This document shows positions 39,046-51,874 of a stretch of 64,000 nucleotides of DNA, piece after piece. Location: NCBI RefSeq assembly GCF_019925205.1, contig NC_083567.1, positions 19,034,001-19,098,000 of the forward strand, in the 5' to 3' direction. A program made the position numbers and the translations under genes. How positions within the stretch are numbered: position 1 is the stretch's first letter; the number at the start of each line of letters is the position of its first letter. Origin of the DNA: Metopolophium dirhodum (taxonomy: Eukaryota > Arthropoda > Insecta > Hemiptera > Aphididae). The notes under the pieces were generated by a model. It was not told where the DNA came from. It saw nothing but the letters and a program-made list of their open reading frames with translations, and did not search any database.

Positions 39046-40800
39046 TTATTTTTATTTATTCTTCAAGAAGATAATGTGGGCCCCACTGAACATGTTCATG
39101 GCCCATGAAAGAAACTTGGAAAGCATTGTCTAAGATCGCCCAAAAAAAGATGCACTTTGCATTGAAATCCGGGCCCTACTTATTAGTTATTGATATATAT
39201 AATATATTATACTATTGTTTTTGTAATTTATTGTAATTGCAAACTCAAAACTCGTAGATCGCAGTCCCCTGTTTTGACTTCCTTCCACTTCAGTGACGGA
39301 TACAAGGGGGGGTGGGAAGATATGGTGCGTTCGACCACCCCTGGGTGACTTCTGGATCAATTACTGCTCCACTTTAACCAGTTACTGGGGCATATTCCAA
39401 CGGAGGGTGTTAAGTGTTCACAATAAATTCGAAAATGTTATTATTGTATTTTTCTTGAGAAACAAAGCCGAGTATTCTGAGCAATGGAAGAAGAAAATCT
39501 CCACCAACCTACCTCGATACTCGAACCACAGATTATAGTATAATTAGTGATCCAACACTACTTCACTACATTTCGTATTGTATCAACTATGCAAAATATG
39601 TCCAGTACTGAACTTAAAAATAGGCCTGACTTTTAGTGTCTTGGGCGGAAAATGAAGGTAGTTGAGATAAAAATTAACATGTACACATGCTAAAAGATTT
39701 TAATTTTGAAATATTTTAGAAAAAATATTAAAAATAAATACCTTAACATTTTGGTTTTTTTTTATAAAAGTACCTATCAAAAATCTTTTTCTCAATTAAT
39801 TTTTAATTAAATAAACTCAGTAGTTGGAAACTAACAATTGTGACCATATTAATACCTATATATATTTTGATATACATAATATTACCTATATATTATATTA
39901 TTATTTTGATGGTTAAAATGCCAACTGTCGTAACTCGTAACCCATTTGGTCGTAAAATAAGTTTCAACGAAATAGGTAGATACCTAGGTACTTAATTTTA
40001 TATAATTTTCTTGTATTTTAACCAAGTTTTGTAACACACAATTTTATTTTATTATTTTTTTTCAGATGATATAATTCTTCTACTTTTTAGTTTTATCTTT
40101 ATTTGAACGTCGTAAGCTAACGATTAATGATGACAAAAGCAAGTCAAAAGGTGCCAAGTGTAGTAATAGCCAAATCAAATTTATTATTATTATCAATCAT
40201 ATAATTATTACTATCAAACGAAACCATTTGTTCATATCGCATTTTGAAACGTTTCAAAATAAAATAGTTTATAAATTATAACTAAACAAAACGTTTCATA
40301 TAACGTTTAATTAAAAAAAGTAGTTTGATAATACAATGTAAATGTACAAATTATACGTATAGTAATATTATTATTACAAATATGAATCACTTTAATTAAA
40401 AACCCCGTCATAATTATTAGTTATTATGTGGTTAAAATGTAATCTTCAAGACCCCAACGAAGGCATCAAGATAATTTTTAAGGTGCTACTGATAATAATT
40501 CCCAACACAATTATTTAACATAATTGATTAAATTACCATTTACCACAGGACAAAAATATACTTAGGTACTAATTAGATTGAAAACAATTACGGTGGTTGC
40601 CGGTTGGTGGTAATTAGTAAGTATCACGTTTTAAGTGTCTCCAATAAAATTATGTTTTATTTTAGTTAGGTATAAGTTATAACAGTCACCTTTTAATCAT
40701 CGGGATAACTATATAAGACTATCGAGATAAAGAATAAACTTATTATTTATCTCTATGTATAAGACATAGCTAAGGCACCTAAACTATAACATGATATATA

Positions 40801-41099
40801 CAGGGTGATTCAAAATTTATGTTACAGCCATTTTAACATATAAATATTCAAATTAGAGAAAAATGTATGATAAAAAAGTTTTTTGATTTAGAAACATCTA
40901 TTATGATTTCGCAATTTTGTAATTGTTAACAACATTTTAGGGGGGTTTTGGGGGGTCAACTTTATAAATTCAAATAGAAACCTATAATGTTTTTGCAATC
41001 ATAATGTGGGGGAATTTTTTTAATGAATTTTAGTGAATGAACAACATTGATTAATGCAAAGCTCTATGCTTGAGAGGTATTCAAAGTTTTAGAAATTGC
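40801..41099 (+). repeat. Left long terminal inverted repeat
   Basis: The 299-bp arm beginning CAGGGTGATTCAAAATTTAT pairs with 45687-45986. It contains a G-rich patch GGGGGGTTTTGGGGGG and ends at AGAAATTGC, where similarity stops. It has no inner CACCCTG end, so it is not a complete short element in itself. Confidence 0.85.
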
Positions 41100-41813
41100 G
41101 TTTTAAATGCTTAACCACACAACGCACGCCGACAGGTAGCAAAATAAATGGTGTTCTCATTTATTGCTATCATACGATTCGCATTTCTTCCGCAAACCCG
41201 TATATCAGAATAAAATTAATCATAATTATAATTTGTTTGTCAACGTTTAACCCCAAATACCAAATATTTATGCAGGAGTGCAAGGGTTGACCTGGGGTAC
41301 TCCGTGAACCCAGCCAAAATAATGTTTCGGATCTCTGTTTAAAAAAAATACTTAAATCCATATTAAGTATTGCAAATTATATTTTCCTTAAAAAAAACCC
41401 TAGTCTTTAATACATTTTCCACTAGACTTAAAATTGACATTAATTAATAAACTAATAATAGTTTTCCTCGTCATATGAACATTTAAAATTGCAATGGATC
41501 AAAACGTATAAAATAAAAAATATTTTAATCAATATTTTATTTTGCTGTTACTAATTGATTGAAATACCGTTTATTTATAGTAAAGAAATATGACATCGAT
41601 AACAATGTTTGATCTTATCGAATAATAGCCTATTTAGTACCTACATACATACATGTACCCGTTTGGAGATAATCTGTACATTTACAATCCGTATATGTAT
41701 GTATTTCTTAACCATTGCGTTTTATAAACTCAAACCGATTTCATTCGATTTTATTAGAATTTATACATATTTTCTAATATTTCGTTAGTCTTTAAAAGTT
41801 TTTTATTTTTAAA

Positions 41814-43150
41814 ATGTTTGCGGCATATGTTTCCAATAACCCGACTTTTACTGGGTCCGAATTGGATTATTATAAAATGGTAGCAGAAGCCGCCGAGTTA
41901 ATTGTCATTGAAAATGAGGAATTAAAGCAAGTAAGTACCTAATTTATTATACAGACTACACAGTATTAGTAGTATTACAGTTAGATGTAAACGAATAATT
42001 TAGGATTTAAATTAATTTAACGTTTTTCATCAAAAAATATTTTTTATTACTCGTGAATTAAGGTTTAGTTTTCAGTAGGTAGTTTTTTTTCTATATTATT
42101 AACTAGTTTACTCTATTTCTTTACAAAAAATATACATAATTATTATGTACATAACCTGACAATATTAAGTCATAAATACAAAAAAAAACAAACAAAAAAT
42201 AAATAACACTAAACACTTAAATTCACTTGTATTCTTAAAACATTTTTTTTAGAAAAATTATGAACTTATTTCCAAGTCAACTGTATTTTTAAATGAAAAT
42301 GAGGCATACGCTGAAGAGGTCAGCAAGTTGGAATTGGAAAAAGTTAGTATTTCAAAATAAGTAATTATCTGTGAATTTAAAATACCAAATATGATAACTT
42401 TTATTTACAACAAATACTTTTTATTTTGTTTTTTTTTGTTTATTTTTCAATTAGAAAGAACTTAAAAAAGAAAATTTAGAGTTACGCAATCAAATAAATA
42501 TATTGGAAAAGAATATAATTTTTGAAAAAGAACAGGTAGTAGTAAGTATTAGTACAAATATACATAATATTATTCAATATGTATGTGAATACAAATACAT
42601 AAAATTAAATAATAAACATTTAATTTATTTATTTAAATTATAATATGGTTAATTTTCAAATAACTTAGTAACTTTCTATACCTACAACCTGATACCTTTA
42701 ATTTTTTTTAAGCAGACAAATTATTTGTATAAAAAACACTATCAGATTTATATGTATGTATATTATACATAAGTGTATTTATATGTTTATATGAATAGCA
42801 TGACACAAATTAGTATCACTATGATTTTAACATATATGTATGTATGTAATTTTTAATATTTAAATCTAGTAATTATCACATTTTAAATCCAAATAGAAGC
42901 AGTTTTAAATAAATGATTATACAAATATCAGTAGAGTAATAATATGATCTTTATATTCTTTGGTTTTGGCAATAAATCCAATATTTATAGTCAACTGTAA
43001 TTTTATGTATGTTGTATCTAGGACTCTTTGAAGGACACAAATATCGAACCAATAATTAAAAATTCGATAATCCTAATTAATAAAATGGTCAGCGATAAGA
43101 TGAACCAAATTGAGGATCAAGTTTGTGCTAAGTTTGAAAATTTGAATTAA
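41814..43150 (+). CDS. Small coiled-coil protein of unknown function
   Basis: Not recognised. Four exons (41814-41930, 42253-42342, 42455-42541, 43022-43150) all join in phase 0 and give 140 aa. It starts MFAAYVSNNPTF; from about residue 25 to 100 it is rich in Glu, Lys, Leu and Asn with heptad-like spacing (for example ELKKENLELRNQINILEK), suggesting a coiled coil. No signal peptide or membrane segment. It reads through to a stop at 43150. Alternatively, a donor GTTTGT at 43121 and an acceptor at 43246 after a T-rich tract would join exon 4 in frame to a transposase-derived tail, giving 186 aa. The gene lies wholly inside a segment bounded by 300-bp inverted repeats. A lineage-specific gene or an element-encoded accessory protein are both possible. 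Confidence 0.65.
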
Positions 43151-43246
43151 AATTTAATAAAATTTCAAAATATAATTTAGAACTTGTGTAATTGAAAGTA
43201 TAACACTTCTTTAAATACTTAGCATTCTTTTTTTTTTTTAACAAAG

Positions 43247-43414
43247 GTATATTTAACTCCACCAAGAGACATTATGGAACTTAAGGAGAGAATTATAACT
43301 GAATGCAAGAATATTCCACCAGAAGTAATAAAAGAAGCCAGTATGAATAACTTCCAAAAAAGATTAAATATATGTTTTAATCAAAGAGGAAGACAATTTG
43401 AACACTTATTATAA
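43247..43414 (+). pseudogene. Tc1/mariner-like transposase C-terminal tail, possible exon
   Basis: An open frame of 55 codons beginning VYLTPPRDIMELKERI and ending RRQ-like GRQFEHLL before a stop. This is the pattern of the extreme C-terminus of DDE transposases of insect IS630/Tc1/mariner-type elements (VY-T-P, LK-RI, IPPEV, FEHLL; recalled from the family). The DDE catalytic core is absent upstream. It is directly preceded by a polypyrimidine tract and an AG, so it could serve as an alternative last exon of the coiled-coil gene. It has no internal stop or frameshift. Fifty-five codons is too short to prove selection. Confidence 0.7.
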
Positions 43415-45686
43415 ATACATAGTAATTTATATTATGTAAAAATAAATTGTACAACAAATCGTTATTCTTAACATTATCTTACTTGTGTGAATAGACCATA
43501 TACGATCTTAGAAAATAACCGAACAATGGACTTTAATTTAATATTAACTTATCAAAGATAATGAACACATCGATAATTGAGATCTTTAGTAGATTTTGGC
43601 CAAATTTCCATAATGCTAATTATAACAAAATTCGGGTAAGACCAAAACTAATAAAAAATATCAAAAATGAACATATCCAAAATCCTAGATAAGATCATAC
43701 AAATTAAAGTACATTTTTAATAATTCTATAATACAATATATAAATAGGGCTAGAGATTTTTAATATTTAAGAAACTATTAATTGTTGCTCTAAAATCTAT
43801 ATTTTTGTAAATGTCTTTAATCTTGACTATTTTACTTATTAATTTTAAGAGTTAAATTATAATTATCATTTAAAAATCATTGATTTTTACTATAAAATAT
43901 AAGCTTTTCATATATCTTTTATCATGACTTCAGTCTTTATTACTTATTATTTTTTTTTATTAAGTGTTAGATTAGGTATAAGATGAAATTGTTTGAACAT
44001 CAAAGTTAAACAAACAATATTAGTATTAAAAAAAAAAAAAACTCTTAGCCCTACTTATAAGAAATAGTTATTATAATAATGCTTCAATATTTAGTTACAC
44101 ATTTTAAATATATAAAATTAATTATCAACTAAAATTTTGTCAAAGGTAAAAGTAAGTTATCTTGATTTGATTGAACCTGCCCATTATTATGAAATTTTGT
44201 TTTTCCCATATAATGTTGAAGAAAAATTTGTATCACATTCACCAGTCTAACATGTTCAAGGTGTCTTTCCAAATCATTTGTTTGCAATTGTAGGTTTTGT
44301 GTGTGAGAATTTTATTTTGATGAGTTAACTTTAAATTTACTAGCTAAATATAAAAAATTTAAAAAAAGTATTAAAAATTAAACTAAGTTTTTAATTAAAA
44401 ATGTTCATACATACTTATTTTATTCTATTGTCAATCCATAATTAATATATCATGAAAATAAAGTATTATTATTTTTCATTATATCAATGCATATTTTGAA
44501 AATTTGTGTTGAAACTTGCTTATTGAAATCTGGGTTATATTTGTATTGAAATGTAGAATCCCCAGAATTTGAATAGGAAATATTAAAATAATAATTCTTA
44601 TAGACAGTGTCCAAGATGTCTGTTGTCTTGGGTGTTTGTATTGTATTATTATGTAGCTTGATTATGTTATTTTTCAATGAATATTGTATAATAAAACACT
44701 CATACTTGCTTCACTGGTATTTTTTTCTATAACTGTGTTTGCTTGTAAATAACCAGAAACCTATCACTCTTTATGAAGTGTTGTTTCTTACTGTACAACT
44801 GTGCAAGTGACACATTTTCTCCGCAAGCAACAGACAATTTAAGTGATCCATATGTATAGGTACAATATTTAAATAAAAATTGTATTTTATCCAGAATAAC
44901 AGATTCGACTAAAAGAAAAACAGATTATAAAGCATAAGGTTATAATCTTAATAAATATTCATTGATTTTTAACTGCTCAATTTCAAGGAAACTTACCAAA
45001 AATGTTGCAAAAGTATTCTATAGTAACCAAGTATCCAATTTGCTTGCATAATACCAGTAATTATAGCATATTTTAAATTGGATTATTTATAAATGAAATA
45101 CTTTAAAAATTACAGTATTATAAAAAACGCATTTCCACATATTATTTATTACATATATTTTCAAATTCAAATTTAAGTTATACGGATTGCGAATATGCGA
45201 TGGTGAGTCTTATACAATATACAATATTAAATATTTGAATACTTATCAGTTATCATATTATATTAGAATTTAGAATACAACAATGAAACAGTTTAAGGTT
45301 AGCTTTTTAGTGTGACCAGTGACCACAGAATTAACTTAATTTAATTTATTTTGCGGTATCACTGTGTGAAGTTATATCAAAAGGTAATAAGCATAGATAT
45401 TATAAGCCGTGGGTTCTGTAGTAATCGCTGCCACTCGTAGGTACTTATCGATATTCGAAACGAACAATATTCTGCTTATCGGTCAATGGTCATTACTCAT
45501 TATAAGTTATATTAAGGATATCACCTTTTGAGTATGATTAATGCTTACGAGGTGGTTGACGATTGATAGTGCAGTGGTTTATCTCTTTTTTCTATGAATA
45601 GGTTAACGGGTATGACAGTAGTTGTAAACGAGTTGATAGTAGTGACACTATTAGCTACCTACTTGTTGGCATGGGGTCAATTTATT

Positions 45687-45986
45687 GCAATTTCTAAAAT
45701 TTGTAAATAGCTCTCAAGCATAGAGCTTTGCATTAATTAATGTTGTTCATTCACTAAAATTCATTAAAAAAATTCCCCCACATTATGATTGCAAAAAAAG
45801 TATAGGTTTCTATTTGAATTTATAAAGTTGACCCCCCAAAACCGCCCTAAAATGTTGTTAACAATTACAAAATTGTGAAATCATAATAGATGTTTCTAAA
45901 TCAAAAAACTTTTTTATCATACATTTTTCTCTAATTTGAATATTTATATGTTAAAATGGCTGTAACATAAATTTTGAATCACCCTG
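45687..45986 (-). repeat. Right long terminal inverted repeat
   Basis: The 300-bp reverse-complement partner of 40801-41099, with a handful of substitutions, ending GAATCACCCTG before TATA. Similarity to the left arm stops at GCAATTTCT on the inner side. Confidence 0.85.
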
Positions 45987-47839
45987 TATAATGTTAAAAA
46001 ATAAGTATAACTTATACTATGTATATATTATGTAACTTTGTAACTTTTCTAAATTGTAGTTAAATTGTGATTCGTGGTAACTGGTAAGTACTGGTAACGA
46101 CCATCGATGACCATAATATATAGGTAGCATTAAAATTTACTTTCATAAGTACCTATGTAGGTATTTTAAAAATTGTGTAGTATAACATAGTAAATGATGC
46201 GACTAGCATAGTAATTTTGTTATTTATTGATTTATTTATATATTAGCATTTCCTAAAAATTCATTAATTCACCCAAAATATTAAAAAAAAATATGAATTG
46301 TAATATTATGTTTTTATGTGTATATTATAGAATATAGATGACTGCATTTTATAAATTGTTTCATGAACTGCCAAGACGATTCATCATATTTCAAAATAGT
46401 ACGATAAATCAAGTGCCCTAGCTATAAACCAGTTATAATTTGTTCGGTATGTATACCTATACACTATAGTAGTTACCTACATAAACAAATTAACAAAAAA
46501 TAACCTTTCAACCTTTGTGAATCGTGTATTATTTCACCCTTTGTTGACTGTTGTCATAAATGAATTATGATATTAAACTGTACAAAAGAATAAGGGAAAG
46601 TAAAAATGTAATACATATTTAAAAATATCTTATCTAATCGTCTGTGAACTAAACCGTGAGATAATTTTAAATAATTTTCATTAAAAGGTTATTCAATTTT
46701 TAGTTGATTTAGTACCATTTATAATAAATAATAATGCATAAATATTGTAAATCTCTGGTCTAATAATTTATAGATTAGACAGTAGACGTTATAATATTAT
46801 ATATTTGTCATTAATTATAGGTACCCGTCAATATCTACGAGTCAAGTATTATACTATAACAAAAGAGACTTTTAAATATACAAAAACTATCGGAAGCAAG
46901 TATTTTTTATCCAATATGCACACAATTTTCGTAATGTTTATCCCTTTTTAAATTTTTATAAAAGTATTTTTCATTACAAAATATATTATTAATAGTTGAT
47001 ACAAACACGATTAACATGTTCTGTACGATCACTTTTTGAAAACTCGATGATGTGATAGTAATTATTGTACCTATACGTATCTAAAAACCAAATGAAACAT
47101 CGACGTGAATATACAAAATATTATTATTATTATTATCTTATTTACCTATTATTTACAATATAAAGATATTTTTTCAAAATGTTAAATTCGCCCTTTTTTT
47201 TATTTCTTACATAATTTTCTTTTTTAGTTGCACACACGTTCGTGATTGTATCAAATTATTTTGGACAGGTACACTGTAATGCATGTAACTTTATAATGTA
47301 CATCATACTATACATTTTAAATTATAATAAAACATTATTGCACCTATTCATTTTTAGGGGATTCTAAACGCATATTTTTTGTAAGGAGTTTTGTATAGGC
47401 AATAATAATATTTCTTCTTGCTGCTCGTGGTCTTGTGTGTGTGTTTTATAATATGATTTAATTATCATTATTTATTTTATGCATTGTGTATAAAGATAAT
47501 TGATAATATAGTCAAAAAAATTGGTATAATAATAATAATATGGTAATATCTAATATGTGTCTTTTTCTCGCATGTATTACACGCAAAACCGACATTTTAG
47601 TAGGTTGTCACGTAATACTATATAAGCGCATATATTATTTCACTTTAAAATTGATGTATTTTTATTCCATCATTCCGATTGATCCGATGATTTATTTATT
47701 TCGTATGGTATACTAATAAAACACATATCACATAATCATAATCATTAAATAATATTTCAAGTAAAAATTGCATTCTACAGGTTATAACTTATAACTTATA
47801 AGTCTACGTCAAATTTTTTTATCTTTTCAATATATAGTT

Positions 47840-48070
47840 TCTGGGTTATCGTTGTGGTCTTATGGATACAAGTCAGGCCTTGAGAAAATAGTTTTTTGGG
47901 CCCTCTGTCACAATGTGATTCATTGTTTGCTTGGCTTCTCCACAATCGCATGGAGGATTTTTATACTTCTATATAGAGATGTTCACACTCCACATCTCCC
48001 TTGTTCTGTTATGATACGATCCACAGTCTACCACTGAACCCCGCATGTCATGGTAGATATATTCCCTCTG
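47840..48070 (-). pseudogene. Degenerate non-LTR retrotransposon (LINE) ORF2 3' relic
   Basis: Read on the minus strand, PPCDCGEAKQTMNHIVTEGP matches the CxCG...QTMxHIV zinc-binding signature found after the reverse transcriptase in jockey-like LINEs. The preceding residues resemble the common LNRxRTGxG motif in broken form. Stops and frameshifts interrupt the frame, so this is a dead fragment. No 5' part of the element was found. Confidence 0.55.
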
Positions 48071-48964
48071 GAGTATTACCAGTTCCAAAGATGTGAATTT
48101 GATATACTTCTCATACCTACGCATGTGTATATCTGAAAAAGCATACCTACTAAACTGTTGAATATACAAAAATGTATACACAATTTTTACATTTTAAGTT
48201 CAAATTATGCTAAGTGTGTGTCCAAATTTGATTAAAATTTGATAGTAGAATATTATATTATACTTTTAAGAAAACAAGACGAAGAATCTTAATTTGTTTT
48301 AAGAATTCATTTTGCGTAATTATAGATCGATCAGTAAGTCGTATGACAGTACCTACGTTTGAATGAAAATAAGAAATGTCTAATTGCATAGGCACAATTA
48401 GGTTAGGGGCTAAGCTCCCTCTTCACACACAGTTTTATTCGTACCCTCTACGTTTTTTAAACATATTTTAATTTAAAATATAATTTATAAGCGTGTGTGA
48501 TGCTGATATACAATTCTAGCCTCCCTCCCCCGAAAAATTTCCATAGTTACGCCTATGTTTAAATGACTAAATGTCTAATATAATGAAAAAGCTATCCATT
48601 TCAAATGCCCTATCACATTTAGTATTAACATTAAACTCATATTATGTCAACTAAATGTGACCGTCGCCTGATGTTATATCTATAATTATATATACGAATA
48701 TTAAAGGTCAAACTACTCTAACTGATCATTGTATTTCCAAGACTATAAAATTAATAACTATGCATACCAAATTTAATGTGTTCAAAATAATAGTAAGTAC
48801 AATTATTAATTATTGCCATATTCAAATATCATTAGAAAAAAAAATATTTTATCTCGTGATTGATAATGAAAGGTCAATAGGCCATATATAGGTGACAGGC
48901 GTTCTATATATTATAATTAAGTATACATGTATAATGAATGATCAAATAATGTATCGTTATACCT

Positions 48965-49895
48965 GGGCGAGACCGTTTTCGACCAAAAACGTACCCTTCC
49001 CTTTTCGGCCGATTCACTTTTCGACCAAAATCGTACCCTTCCCTTTTCGGCCGATTCACTTTTCGACCAAAACAAAAAGTTTTGTAATATGATATGTAGA
49101 ATAAATAATTGAAATATAATTTTTGTAAAATAGAATACCCATATATTAACATTTTTTTTTTTTATTACGATTATTACGATTTATTATATACGATCGGTGA
49201 TCGTCGACTGTGATGGTTACTACCATAATATATAGTTATATCAGTATAATATGTAGTATGTACCTGCAAAACTGATCGTTATACGTATTGTAGATAGTCA
49301 CTATCTTTTATAGCCAAGATAAAATACTTAATAGTAAATATATCGCTAAAATATTTTTAGGTATGATTTTGTTAAGTAACAAATGTAATGAAAAGCGCTA
49401 ACAAAACTCAGACGACGACAGAGCACAATTATATTATTAATTTGACCTTATATCATTTTTTTTTATATAATATATCTTATATTTTTAATAATATTTGCCA
49501 TTATTTTACAACAATTAAATACCTATTAGTTTATTTCTTAATATTATATTATACACATTACTATTAGACTTAATAATTATTGACAAAAATTGTATATTAT
49601 TATGTTATTCTTTTTATAAAATATTATGCACAGTGTGACATATTAACACAAAACTAATGTTAATAATATATAGGTATTCTTATATTTAATTTTTTTTTTA
49701 TATTTTATTTTACAACATTTTATGTAACTTATACTTTAAATAATTTTTAAAATATAATTGCCACAATTTTACAAAAATTATATAGCAATTATTTTATTTA
49801 TTTTACATATCATATTACAAAACTTTTTGTTTTGGTCGAAAAGTGAATCGGCCAAAAAGGGAAGGGTACGTTTTTGGTCGAAAACGTTTATGCCC
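48965..49895. mobile_element. 931-bp TIR element with 8-bp target duplication
   Basis: Exact octamers TTATACCT flank both ends (48957-48964 and 49896-49903). The termini are GGGC and GCCC. The inverted repeats are about 90 bp and carry CGTACCCTTCCC and TTTTGGTCGAAAA-type motifs. The left repeat contains one additional tandem unit of about 40 bp. The 700-bp interior is AT-rich with no ORF. The 8-bp duplication suggests the hAT or P superfamily. Non-autonomous. Confidence 0.85.
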
Positions 49896-51704
49896 TTATA
49901 CCTTACCTAACATAAAAAACTAGGGTAAACCGGAAAATCCAAATACAATTTAATTTTCAGTTGACGGAGCAATCATATTTAGTATTGGCAGTTGAATCAT
50001 CAAATTATTAGAGATTTTAGTTCCAGAAAATATAATCCCTAACCGTTTCTGAATATTGAAATATTATTTAATTTTAAAAGATCCAAATATGACTATATGA
50101 GTAGGTATTGCAGTTCTATTTCAATGATAAAATTATTAAAAAACATTCCCTTTTTAACAGTATCGGTAGTACACAGTGCCTAAAATATCAAATATTTCGT
50201 ACTGCACGCTTAATATTTGGTATATATACAAAGTTGTTTGGGGCTTATATTTATCTTAAATTTATTCTTAATTGTATTTTGTAAAAATTTTATCAAACCA
50301 TAGTACCATACACACGTGACACATATTAAATATAACATAAATACGGCCAAACTAGGCTAGTATAGGCTACTAAAGTTTTAATAGTAATTAATTAATAATT
50401 TCCATTATAGTCATTGTAATAAGCATAGTATTTTTAATATTTTAAAATTACTTTACTTCCCAGTTAGCATTTTGTAATGATAATATTATAATAGTGTTAT
50501 AATAACGTTATACTAATATTATTCGTTATTATAATGTTATAATAATATTACTAAACAAAAAATTGCTGTTTGGGTTTTAAATCATAGTTCAGAAGAAGAG
50601 ATTTTTTAGCTAAAACATCGTGAAACCATTATTTTTTTTCACATTCAGGTTTCAGATTCAGAACAACAAGCAATATTGTAGATAGGCATACACAAGTACC
50701 TATACAACTACACAAGTTACAAATACACAATATTTATATCATAGAAATCCTTTAAAATCTATACTTCAGAGTTCAGTTATTACCTACTTATAATATGTCT
50801 AACTATCTCATATTATATATTTATACCATTGATTTTAAATACTACTTAATAGTATAATTTATAATCAATTTTTATACTTATACATATTCTGTGGTCAACG
50901 GTCATGATAAAAGTCTGAACCCACCATTCCAGTATAAAACGATACGAATATACCGCGATTATAGACTTATGTGACTTCTTGAATTCCGATTTGCACCGAT
51001 TATGTTGTTATTCTCAGTCTGTCTCTTATTTGATTATTTACATAATAATGAATGTTTATGAAGTATAATATTATGTATGAATGCGTAATTTACTAATTTT
51101 ACAAAATATTAGACTTATTAGTTTTATATAGAATGACTGCAGCGTCGCATAAGTTTCCACACCACCTATATGCTTGTTAAACGACATTAAATGTATATCA
51201 CATCGTCCATGTTGTTTAATAGCATGAGGTATTACACGTGGCGCGTTTTTTTTATTGTGGTATCCCCTGTAGGCCTAATCCACATCGCAAGCGAGAAAAC
51301 GCGAATGCCGGTCGACTACAATAATATTGTAATTTACATAGATAGGTACAGCGAAAACTGAACTTCTCTCTCGTATAACATTTTTCGTTTTTTATACATC
51401 AATAAAACATATTTTAATAAAAATAAAAAAAATAGAATAGTTAAATAGGTTTGAATTTCAAATTTTGTATTTAGTCTCAACACGGCATTCACAAATTTGT
51501 GGCTTACTATAGCGTTGAATTTTAGTGTGTATCAGCCGAGGCCGAGGGATTTGGATTTGTCACAATATTGCTATATATATAATATATATAGCATTATAAG
51601 TCCAAGAGGAGTAAAAATACAATAGTTTTAAATTATTAGGATGATATCCTCCGATTCTAATTTAAAATTCAACACTGGCCTAATATTATAATTATAACTA
51701 TATA

Positions 51705-51729
51705 TTATTATTATTATTATTATTATTAT
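51705..51729. repeat. ATT trinucleotide microsatellite
   Basis: About eight ATT units inside a longer A/T-only tract that continues to about 51780. Confidence 0.85.
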
Positions 51730-51874
51730 ATTTATTATATTAATATTATAATATATATTATATTTTATTTATTATTATTTAGAGATTACCAAAGTCCTAA
51801 ATTTAAGTCTTCTACCACTCACTATTCAGTAGTCACTATTCCCATGAACATCTTTATTTAACCAGTTTTTTAAA

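Larger units (their letters stand above)
36914..40800. other. Intergenic region upstream of GCP2, repeat-filled
   Basis: No gene recognised. Contents: the presumed GCP2 promoter just above 36913; an inverted-repeat stretch at 37135-37421; an insect interspersed element at 38231-39045; a poly-C run near 37960-37970; and otherwise AT-rich sequence. An open frame at 39293-39538 shows no recognisable protein character. Confidence 0.5.
40801..45986. mobile_element. 5.2-kb segment bounded by 300-bp inverted repeats, TA-flanked
   Basis: The termini are CAGGGTGATTC on the left and GAATCACCCTG on the right, both flanked directly by TA (TATA on either side). The left arm is 40801-41099 and the right arm 45687-45986. 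By eye they are about 97% identical and then diverge abruptly. TA flanks and the transposase tail inside (43247-43414) fit the Tc1/mariner superfamily. The interior carries an intron-containing coiled-coil gene and about 2.2 kb of AT-rich sequence with no recognised gene. Alternative: two separate insertions of related elements in opposite orientation, each reduced to one end. Confidence 0.6.

Noticed and set aside
39293..39538. 81-codon ORF near the 38-39 kb repeat
   Set aside because: Biased composition, no domain, no splice context; next to interspersed repeat DNA.
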